Assembly (NCBI GenBank): GCA_903959355.1
Contig: CAJBWJ010000014.1
Span: 1-21,321, forward strand
Source: an uncultured bacterium
Lineage (GTDB): Bacteria; Patescibacteriota; Microgenomatia; UBA1400; PJMF01
DNA length: 21,321 bases
Direction: 5' to 3'
The notes under the pieces are model-generated. The model had not been told where the DNA came from. It worked only from the letters and a program-made list of their open reading frames with translations, and did no database searches. Both the position numbers and the translations under genes were made by a program. Of the stretch, positions 7,826 through 12,676 are shown piece by piece (position 1 is the first letter of the stretch; each line of letters begins with the position of its first letter).

Positions 7826-8878
7826 ATGTCTTTAACTTTTTATCAGGCTCTTGGAAAAACAGAAAAATGGCCAAATCTTAGTAATATCCATCCAGCTAGT
7901 TTGACTTATGATGACGTGCTTTTAGTTCCTCAGGCAAGAACGGAGGTTGGCTCTAGAAAAGAAACTGACATATCTGTTAAATTTGGACCATTTACCCTAC
8001 AAAAGCCGATCGTCACTGCTCCGATGGATACAGTCAGTGGCGAAAAAATGGCTCAATTAATGAGTCGTTTAGGTGGTTTAACTTTTATGCCCAGAGTTTT
8101 CTTAAATGAAGCTCTTGCCGCTTGTGAGCGTTTGCAAAAAGCTAAAATTGAAGCTGTTTATTCCATCGGTCTTAAAAATTCTTTAGAGGACGCCAAGGCC
8201 TTTAAAAAATTAGGTGCCAAAGTTTTGTTACTTGATGTGGCGCATGGTGGCATGCAAAGCATTATTGATGCAGCTTCTGAAATTCAAAATAAACTAAAAA
8301 TGACTGTTATTGCTGGTAATATCGTAAGTTACGATCAGGCGATGACTTACAAGGATGCTGGTTTGAAAATTGCTAGGGTCGGAGTTGGCGGCGGCGGTAT
8401 GTGTATCACTCGCTTAGTCGCTGGAGCTGGATTTCCTCAATTGTCAGCAGTTTTTGAAACTGTCTCTTCTGACTTGGAAATTATTGCTGACGGTGGAGTG
8501 CGTAAACCTGCAGATTTTGCTAAAGCCATTGCTGCTGGAGCTAGAGTGATTATGATTGGTTCAATGCTAGCTGGTACAGAGGAGGCTCCTGGAGAAGTGG
8601 TTGGTGGAGTTAAAAAGGCTCGTGGTCAAGCATCTGAAGATTATATGAAAGACAATGGTTCTAAACTTGGAGAATTTCGTAGTGCTGAAGGCATCATGAC
8701 CATGGTGCCATATAAAGGTTCGGCGGAATGGATCATTAATGATTTAGTTGGTGGATTGCGTAGCGCCATGTCTTACGTTGGTGCCAAAAACATCACTGAA
8801 TTCCAAAAGAAAGCACAATTTGTAGCAGCATCCAATGCAGCTCAAGGAGAAGGAGTAGCTCACATTACCAGAGGATAA
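7826..8878 (+). CDS. IMP dehydrogenase/GMP reductase family protein, no CBS domains
   Basis: This 350-residue TIM-barrel protein belongs to the IMPDH/GMPR family. LTYDDVLLVP opens the barrel, the catalytic loop is GGGGMCITR with Cys193 and Thr195, ADGGVRKP is the phosphate site and GSMLAGTEEAPGE is IMPDH-like. The tandem CBS domains of normal IMPDH (about 490 residues) are absent. The mobile flap reads GEFRSAEG, resembling GMP reductase 'AEYRAAEG': Glu283 stands where IMPDH has its catalytic Arg of the Arg-Tyr dyad and GMPR has its Glu, and Phe284 replaces the Tyr. FPQLSAVFE is also GMPR-like. The family is certain; the reaction (IMP to XMP, or GMP to IMP) is not. It ends the purine block and meets the next gene tail to tail, 6 bases away. 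Confidence 0.9.
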   Translation: MSLTFYQALGKTEKWPNLSNIHPASLTYDDVLLVPQARTEVGSRKETDISVKFGPFTLQKPIVTAPMDTVSGEKMAQLMSRLGGLTFMPRVFLNEALAACERLQKAKIEAVYSIGLKNSLEDAKAFKKLGAKVLLLDVAHGGMQSIIDAASEIQNKLKMTVIAGNIVSYDQAMTYKDAGLKIARVGVGGGGMCITRLVAGAGFPQLSAVFETVSSDLEIIADGGVRKPADFAKAIAAGARVIMIGSMLAGTEEAPGEVVGGVKKARGQASEDYMKDNGSKLGEFRSAEGIMTMVPYKGSAEWIINDLVGGLRSAMSYVGAKNITEFQKKAQFVAASNAAQGEGVAHITRG

Positions 8879-8884
8879 AATTGT

Positions 8885-9514
8885 TTATTTGGCTTCTACT
8901 TTATTGATGCCAAATGTTTCAATAATTTTGATTGAGTTTTTGGTTTTTTCTATTTTTATATAGGAAGTATTTTGAATACAGCCGTAAGGTAATTCTCTGA
9001 AAGAATTTATAAAACCAAAATGGCCTAGTAAAGACATGATGACATTAGCGTGAGTGACTGCCAATATGGTTTGATTTTTATCGATCTTAGCTACTTCATT
9101 AAAGAATGGCAGAATTCTCCTTATAACTTCATTTAGAGATTCCATGTCTTCGACTATTTTCCAATTCATTTGATCTATCAGAGATTTTTCTCTGAATTCT
9201 TCGACTTGTTTCTGATATTTTGCAAAAACTTCAGCATCTTTTTGTCCATCTAAGCTGCCAAAGAAGCGTTCTCTGATCTGTGAATATTCAGTTACTTTTA
9301 GATTTTTGCTTTTGGCAATAACTTGAGCTGTTTGTTTAGCTCTAGTTAGATCTGAGGCAAAGATTTGATCGATTTTTATTGGTTTTAGGAGTTTTGCTAA
9401 GGCTTGTGCTTGCTCTAATCCAATTTGAGTTAATGGAGGATTGGCGCCCATGATATCACCATTTACATTGCCTTCTGATTGACCGTGACGAACGATGTAA
9501 AAAGTAGTTGGCAT
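8885..9514 (-). CDS. Histidine phosphatase family protein (phosphoglycerate-mutase-like)
   Basis: This 209-residue protein has the branch-1 histidine phosphatase core. YIVRHGQSEGN contains the phospho-accepting His10 (RHG 9-11), RERFFGSLDG contains the acidic Glu82, and AVTHANV contains the second His155. The family includes cofactor-dependent phosphoglycerate mutases, alpha-ribazole phosphatase and many broad phosphatases. The short length and the PLTQIGLEQAQAL/RAKQTAQ pattern favour a small-molecule phosphatase rather than a true glycolytic mutase, but the substrate cannot be read from sequence. It starts 11 bases after the deaminase stop, so the two are probably co-transcribed. Its stop faces the stop of the IMPDH/GMPR homologue with no room for a terminator. 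Confidence 0.9.
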   Translation of the reverse strand: MPTTFYIVRHGQSEGNVNGDIMGANPPLTQIGLEQAQALAKLLKPIKIDQIFASDLTRAKQTAQVIAKSKNLKVTEYSQIRERFFGSLDGQKDAEVFAKYQKQVEEFREKSLIDQMNWKIVEDMESLNEVIRRILPFFNEVAKIDKNQTILAVTHANVIMSLLGHFGFINSFRELPYGCIQNTSYIKIEKTKNSIKIIETFGINKVEAK

Positions 9515-9525
9515 AAAATAATTTA

Positions 9526-9981
9526 TTATTTTTTTATGTCTTCAAACTGTTCTAATATTTCTTCTTTTAAAACGCCAGTTTCTATATTGATCTCGTAGCC
9601 AGAATCTATTGCTAAATCCCTCATGAGAATTTTTCTCTGTCGTAATAACTGAGGTAAATCATTTCTAGTTAATCCAATAATTATTTTTGATATCTTTGCT
9701 TGAAAAATTGCTGAGGCACACATAGGGCATGGTTCATTTGTGCTGTAAATTGTGCAATTACGAAGATCATTTGTCTTTAGTGTTTTACATGCCTGTCTCA
9801 ATGCATTTATCTCAGCATGTTCAGTTACATCACCAGTTGTTCCATCTTCACACTTGCCTTTTCCAACAATTTGGCCACCTAAAACAATAACTGCACCAAA
9901 AGGAAGATCACCTAGCTTTTTGGCAAGTTTTGCTTGCTCTAAAGCTTCTCTCATATATTGATCGTGATTAGAGTGTTTCAT
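9526..9981 (-). CDS. Zinc-dependent nucleoside/base deaminase (CDA superfamily)
   Basis: This 151-residue cytidine-deaminase-like protein has the zinc site THAE-type motif EHAEINALRQA (His55, catalytic Glu57) and PCPMC (Cys85, Cys88), preceded by LPFGAVIV. The best-known relatives of this shape are guanine deaminase (GuaD), TadA and generic 'nucleoside deaminases'. The stretch from the PCPMC motif to IIIGLTRNDLP does not settle the substrate. The frame stays open upstream to another ATG at 10071, but those 30 codons run through the GC-rich hairpin next to the tRNA and have no family similarity. I therefore chose the ATG at 9981, which puts the homologous region a few residues from the start. 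It is upstream of, and probably co-transcribed with, the phosphatase. Confidence 0.85.
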   Translation of the reverse strand: MKHSNHDQYMREALEQAKLAKKLGDLPFGAVIVLGGQIVGKGKCEDGTTGDVTEHAEINALRQACKTLKTNDLRNCTIYSTNEPCPMCASAIFQAKISKIIIGLTRNDLPQLLRQRKILMRDLAIDSGYEINIETGVLKEEILEQFEDIKK

Positions 9982-9985
9982 ACTA

Positions 9986-9998
9986 ATGCGGAGGTGAC
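9986..9998. repeat. 13-base direct copy of the tRNA-Ser 3' end and flank
   Basis: ATGCGGAGGTGAC at 9986-9998 is repeated exactly at 10106-10118, where it covers the 3' acceptor end of the tRNA-Ser gene and its first flanking bases. The copies are 120 bases apart, and similarity stops sharply on both sides. A duplicated tRNA 3' end is the usual mark of an attachment site, but no integrase or element lies between the copies. Confidence 0.7.
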
Positions 9999-10030
9999 TC
10001 ACCCTGCGGGTATTAGTCACGCGTTTCGCG
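9994..10030. other. GC-rich structured segment with two hairpins
   Basis: Between the deaminase and tRNA-Ser is an island of roughly 60% GC (about 9988-10042) in AT-rich surroundings. It contains a hairpin with outer arms GTGACT (9994-9999) and AGTCAC (10015-10020), inner arms ACCC (10001-10004) and GGGT (10008-10011), and a 3-base loop. A second small hairpin, CGCG-TTT-CGCG, abuts it (10020-10030). On the minus strand it would form the 5' leader of the deaminase mRNA. No known RNA family is recognised. Confidence 0.6.
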
Positions 10031-10070
10031 CTTGACGGCAGGATTAATAATAATTCTTTTATACCACTCA

Positions 10071-10108
10071 CATAAATTCAAAGCGCCAATGGGCGCTTAA
10101 AATTTATG
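10071..10108. terminator. Long palindrome directly after tRNA-Ser, possible terminator
   Basis: Arms AAGCGCC (10081-10087) and GGCGCTT (10092-10098) close a 4-base loop. The outer arms CATAAATT (10071-10078) and AATTTATG (10101-10108) extend the stem to 17 base pairs with two mismatches. It starts at the base next to the tRNA 3' end. On the minus strand the stem is followed by no clear T-run, so it could be a weak terminator or a 3' processing structure. Confidence 0.55.
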
Positions 10109-10191
10109 CGGAGGTGACAGGATTCGAACCCGTGGAGCCGTGAGGCTCACGCTTTCCAAGCGTGTGCAATTGACCACTATGCGACACCTCC
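10109..10191 (-). tRNA. tRNA-Ser (anticodon GGA)
   Basis: Read on the minus strand, this 83-base gene folds as a class II tRNA. The acceptor strands are GGAGGTG and CACCTCC with discriminator G. The anticodon stem is CACGC/GCGTG with a 7-base loop TTGGAAA giving anticodon GGA. The long variable arm is GAGCC-TCAC-GGCTC and the T-arm has GGGTTCGAATCCTG. The long variable arm and GGA anticodon identify serine (UCC/UCU codons). The 3' CCA is not encoded (the flank reads CAT), so it must be added by a CCA enzyme. Confidence 0.97.
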
Positions 10192-10217
10192 TTTTGTGCA
10201 TTCTAAAGAACTGTCAA

Positions 10218-10223
10218 ATTATA
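10218..10223 (-). promoter_or_regulatory. Extended -10 promoter for tRNA-Ser
   Basis: On the minus strand TGATATAAT gives a TG-N extended -10 (TATAAT at 10223-10218), about 26 bases upstream of the tRNA. No good -35 lies 16-18 bases further upstream, which an extended -10 can tolerate. The start point would fall near 10211, leaving a roughly 20-base leader to be processed. Confidence 0.5.
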
Positions 10224-10310
10224 TCAGAAAAGTTTACAAATTAGTTTCAATTAATTTAGTAAAAAATTTATCTTATCAATTTTTACTAGTTTATTTAATA
10301 AGTGAAACAA

Positions 10311-10336
10311 AAACGCCAGACTTTCGTCTGGCGTTT
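10311..10336 (-). terminator. Intrinsic terminator of the RRM gene
   Basis: Perfect 11-base arms AAACGCCAGAC (10311-10321) and GTCTGGCGTTT (10326-10336) enclose a 4-base loop that reads GAAA on the minus strand. There the stem is followed by a T-run (TTTTTGTTT). It sits 19 bases after the RRM stop and is the clearest terminator in the window. The rest of 10192-10355 holds only this and the tRNA promoter. Confidence 0.9.
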
Positions 10337-10355
10337 CTAAATTTTGATCTAAAGA

Positions 10356-10715
10356 TTAATATCTACGATCTCTATTTTGTGGTCTACCACCACCGAAGGA
10401 ACGATTATTGTCTCTTCTTGGGAAACTATCGTTTCTTGGCTCACGAGGTCGAGCGATATTAACAACCAACTCTCTCTCTTCAAGTCTGAAGCCAGCCATC
10501 TTATCGATAGCAGCTTGAGCAGCACTCTCATCGGCAAATTCTACAAAAGCGAAACCCTTGGAACGGCCGGTCATTCTATCAGTGATTAAACTGACTTGGG
10601 TGATTTCGCCAAATTCGGAAAACAAACTTTGTAAACCATCTTGGGTCATGCTAAAAGGCAAGTTACCCACGAAGATCTTTTTTTTGTTTTCCATGTTGTC
10701 ATTTTGATCTGACAT
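10356..10715 (-). CDS. RRM-domain RNA-binding protein
   Basis: This 119-residue protein has a single RNA-recognition motif: RNP2 is KIFVGNLPF (13-21) and RNP1 is KGFAFVEF (53-60), with the usual aromatic residues for stacking on RNA. After the RRM comes an Arg/Gly/Asn-rich tail ending in NRDRRY, a disordered basic tail typical of bacterial RRM proteins like the cyanobacterial Rbp family. Such proteins bind RNA and are often cold-responsive, but the targets are unknown. It has its own promoter, a leader of about 50 bases containing a hairpin, and a strong terminator, so it is a single-gene unit, unlike its neighbours. Confidence 0.95.
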   Translation of the reverse strand: MSDQNDNMENKKKIFVGNLPFSMTQDGLQSLFSEFGEITQVSLITDRMTGRSKGFAFVEFADESAAQAAIDKMAGFRLEERELVVNIARPREPRNDSFPRRDNNRSFGGGRPQNRDRRY

Positions 10716-10732
10716 AAATATGGACTCTTCTT

Positions 10733-10754
10733 TCTTGGACTATAAAATCCAAGA
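10733..10754 (-). promoter_or_regulatory. Hairpin in the 5' leader of the RRM gene
   Basis: Seven-base perfect arms TCTTGGA (10733-10739) and TCCAAGA (10748-10754) enclose an 8-base AT-rich loop, 17 bases before the RRM start codon. It may control translation or stability of the mRNA; that role is inferred from position only. Confidence 0.5.
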
Positions 10755-10768
10755 CAATTAATACTGGT

Positions 10769-10803
10769 GACTATTATAGCCTGAATTGGCTAATTAGATA
10801 GTC
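10769..10803 (-). promoter_or_regulatory. RRM gene -10 box inside an imperfect dyad
   Basis: A consensus TATAAT on the minus strand (10778-10773) would start transcription near 10766, about 50 bases before the RRM ATG. It lies within a two-level dyad: outer arms GACTAT (10769-10774) and ATAGTC (10798-10803), inner arms TAGCC (10777-10781) and GGCTA (10788-10792). No good -35 is present at 16-18 bases. The dyad begins 5 bases after the HMA stop, so it could also end that operon, but it lacks a T-run. Confidence 0.5.
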
Positions 10804-10807
10804 CTAA

Positions 10808-11047
10808 TCAAATAACCTGATAACCAGCGTCTTGAATAACTTTTTTGAGCTTTTTTTCGTCAGTTTTACTCGAGTCAAAATAAATAGTTGATTCGGCTTT
10901 GGCGTAGCTAGTCGAAGATTCTATGACTCCCTCTGTTTCCTCAAGTGCATTATCAATTGAAATGCCACAACTACTGCAGTGCAAACCTGACAATTTAAAA
11001 ATAACTTTAGTGCCTTGTTTATTTTTTTTCTTAAATAAATTAAACAT
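10808..11047 (-). CDS. HMA-domain metallochaperone-like protein
   Basis: This 79-residue protein is a single heavy-metal-associated (HMA) domain with a short Lys-rich start. The metal loop is GLHCSSC (Cys24, Cys27) followed by GISIDNALEETEGV, the classic CxxC loop plus helix of CopZ/Atx1-type copper chaperones; it ends in AGYQVI, matching the family 'GY' strand. It probably binds Cu(I) in the cytoplasm and hands it to a membrane partner. The partner is likely the TauE/SafE-cupredoxin protein just upstream (gap 15 bases), since these domains are fused in some other bacteria. A Shine-Dalgarno (AAAGGA) lies about 9 bases before the ATG. Confidence 0.92.
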   Translation of the reverse strand: MFNLFKKKNKQGTKVIFKLSGLHCSSCGISIDNALEETEGVIESSTSYAKAESTIYFDSSKTDEKKLKKVIQDAGYQVI

Positions 11048-11062
11048 ATTTTGTTTCCTTTG

Positions 11063-12139
11063 TTAAATAACTTCCATTACTCCAGTATACATGCCCATTG
11101 AGCAAGAAAAAGTAAACTTGCCTTTTTCTTTTGGTGTAAAAGTAAAAGCTTCTTTAGTATTGGCCTTTACCACGCTGCTGATATCAAACTCTCTAAAAAT
11201 AAAAGATGATGCGCAAGAATAAACACCTCCATTAGATAAAGTTAATTCGACTGGAACATCCTTTTTTACTTTGAAGTATTTTGGATAATAACCATTGTTT
11301 TTAATTTCAATGGTTACTTTTTGCAGATCGCCAACTTGTTTAACTGCTTGAGCTTCTGTCTTTTTTTGTGAAAAGCGCTCGTCAGAAAAAAACCAAGTTA
11401 CTTTTTCACTAATTTTTCCAATTGTGACTGGAGAATCAAGTACTATTAGAGTGGCATTAAAACTATAAACTGCCAAAGCAATAAGAATGGCTGCAGCAGT
11501 TTTATTGAAAATTTCTCTCCAGTTTTCTGTGAGTTTGGCAGTCACAATGCCCAACAAAGCAAAAAGTGGAGAAGTACCAAGAACAAAAGTTCCCATAATT
11601 AAAGCTCCTTGGATTGGATTGCCACTAGCGATAGCGAGAACTTCTATGCTTTGAGTGACTCCACATGGAATGAAAATACTAAATAAACCTAAAACAGCTG
11701 GAGCGAATATGGCTTGACTGTGACTAGAATTTTTGACTAGTTTTCTAAGAAATTTTGGTGGGGTAAAAGCAAGGTGACGAAAAATTGGATGCACATCTAA
11801 GAAATTCATTGCTGTAGCGAACATAAAAAGAGCAGTAAAAATTTGTAGGGTTATCTGCACTCCTTGATTGATGGCAAAAACTGAACCAAGTCCACCAAGC
11901 AAAAATCCTAAGATAACATGAGAGATAAACTTACTAGAAAGAAACATGGTGACTGGCAACCAATCTAGTTGGTCGATTTTAGTCAAAGTTTCTGGTGTGA
12001 TTTTTTTATTTTTGTCTTTTTCTTCTAACTCTTGTTTTTTTTGGTTAGCAATAATGCTAGCCAAAAGTCCTCCTTGTACAGCTGCACAAGAAACTCCACC
12101 AGTAGTGAGACCAGTTAAAAAGATTGTCCAAAGGTTCAT
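11063..12139 (-). CDS. TauE/SafE (UreH-like/DsbD-like) membrane protein fused to a cupredoxin-like domain
   Basis: This 358-residue protein has two parts. Residues 1-235 contain about six membrane helices; the first holds TTGGVSCAAVQGGLL (Cys18) and a later one FIPCGVTQS (Cys159), the paired helix cysteines of the DsbD/CcdA/UreH-like transport fold. Residues about 265-358 form a cupredoxin-like beta domain outside the membrane, with candidate copper ligands Cys309 (YSCASS) and Cys346, Met348 and Met350 (FSCSMGMYTG). Neither cupredoxin motif contains a His, which suits Cu(I). It overlaps the ArsR gene by 4 bases (ATGA) and precedes the HMA gene. The likely role is moving or sequestering copper; 'sulfite exporter' is only the family label. 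Confidence 0.88.
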   Translation of the reverse strand: MNLWTIFLTGLTTGGVSCAAVQGGLLASIIANQKKQELEEKDKNKKITPETLTKIDQLDWLPVTMFLSSKFISHVILGFLLGGLGSVFAINQGVQITLQIFTALFMFATAMNFLDVHPIFRHLAFTPPKFLRKLVKNSSHSQAIFAPAVLGLFSIFIPCGVTQSIEVLAIASGNPIQGALIMGTFVLGTSPLFALLGIVTAKLTENWREIFNKTAAAILIALAVYSFNATLIVLDSPVTIGKISEKVTWFFSDERFSQKKTEAQAVKQVGDLQKVTIEIKNNGYYPKYFKVKKDVPVELTLSNGGVYSCASSFIFREFDISSVVKANTKEAFTFTPKEKGKFTFSCSMGMYTGVMEVI

Positions 12140-12627
12140 ATGTTTTCCTTAATATATTGATCTGGATTTTCCTTAAATTTTTTAAGACATCCTGAAGCAC
12201 AAAAATAATAATTTTTACCTCTATGTTCTGATTGGTAGTGAGCGGTTTTGCTAGAAACGCGCATCTGACAAACTGGATCGTGAGTAATAGGCAGCAAGTT
12301 ATCTATGGAGTTTTTTAATTGCTTGAATTCTGCTTCATCCTGATTTTCTTCAATCAAAAAGTCTCTGATGAGCGAGCAAGCTTTAAAGATATTTTTGTGA
12401 GCTAGCTTGTAATAAATAGTTTTGCCAGTCTTATGTGTTTTTACCAGCTTAGCTTCGCGCAAAATCATCAAATGTTGACTAACATTGGCTTGAGGTAAAT
12501 CAAGCATAGCGTAAATTTCGCCAACGCACATTTCCTGATCTTTGAGTAAATAGATTATTTCTAAGCGACGAGGATGAGCAAGAGCTTTGAGAGTGTCGGC
12601 ATAAATGGCAAAAGTCTTACTATACAT
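12136..12627 (-). CDS. ArsR-family repressor with C-terminal YHS domain
   Basis: This 163-residue fusion starts with a winged-helix ArsR domain (residues 1-95): LKALAHPRRLEIIYLL, the DNA-reading helix QANVSQHLMILREAKLV, and the wing GKTIYYKL. Cys34 (EMCVGEI) sits where ArsR/CadC-type sensors have 'ELCVCDL', but the second Cys is missing. After a charged linker comes a YHS domain (about 116-163): DPVCQM, then NYYFCASGCLKKFKENPDQY, with Cys120, Cys143 and Cys147. YHS domains occur on copper and heavy-metal ATPases and bind metal. It probably senses metal through the YHS domain and represses its own operon via the palindrome over its start codon. A near-consensus promoter makes the message almost leaderless. 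Confidence 0.92.
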   Translation of the reverse strand: MYSKTFAIYADTLKALAHPRRLEIIYLLKDQEMCVGEIYAMLDLPQANVSQHLMILREAKLVKTHKTGKTIYYKLAHKNIFKACSLIRDFLIEENQDEAEFKQLKNSIDNLLPITHDPVCQMRVSSKTAHYQSEHRGKNYYFCASGCLKKFKENPDQYIKENI

Positions 12628-12647
12628 ATTCGCATTTTAGAATATGT
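12624..12647 (-). promoter_or_regulatory. Operator palindrome of the ArsR-YHS operon
   Basis: Perfect 8-base arms ACATATTC (12624-12631) and GAATATGT (12640-12647) with an 8-base centre form a 24-base site like those bound by dimeric ArsR/SmtB repressors. The site includes the -10 box and the ATG (12625-12627), so a bound repressor would block RNA polymerase. Binding by this regulator is inferred. Confidence 0.75.
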
Positions 12648-12663
12648 AAGAGGGTTATGTCAA
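12634..12663 (-). promoter_or_regulatory. Promoter of the ArsR/SafE/HMA operon
   Basis: On the minus strand a perfect -35 TTGACA (12663-12658) is followed after 18 bases by -10 TAAAAT (12639-12634). The expected start point, near 12627, is the A of the ArsR start codon, so the transcript would be leaderless. This is the best promoter match in the window. Confidence 0.85.
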
Positions 12664-12676
12664 TTGGGTTTTACGA

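Noticed and set aside
8885..9514. Glycolytic phosphoglycerate mutase (gpmA)
   Set aside because: The protein has the family core but is short (209 residues) and lacks the clear GpmA pattern after RHG; only the broad family is supported.
9982..10071. Upstream extension of the deaminase by 30 codons to an ATG at 10071
   Set aside because: The extra codons read through the GC-rich hairpins and the tRNA-end copy and have no similarity to the family; the ATG at 9981 gives the expected N-terminus.
9986..10118. A second, degenerate tRNA gene next to tRNA-Ser
   Set aside because: Only the 13-base acceptor-end copy matches; there is no T-arm (no TTCGA loop), anticodon arm or D-arm.
10196..10462. Open frame of 88 codons on the plus strand
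   Set aside because: It crosses the tRNA promoter, the RRM terminator and the reverse of the RRM gene, with no domain or ribosome-binding site.
11063..12139. Sulfite exporter function for the TauE/SafE-like protein
   Set aside because: The cupredoxin domain, paired helix cysteines and the HMA and ArsR-YHS neighbours point to metal handling; the exporter name is only a family label.
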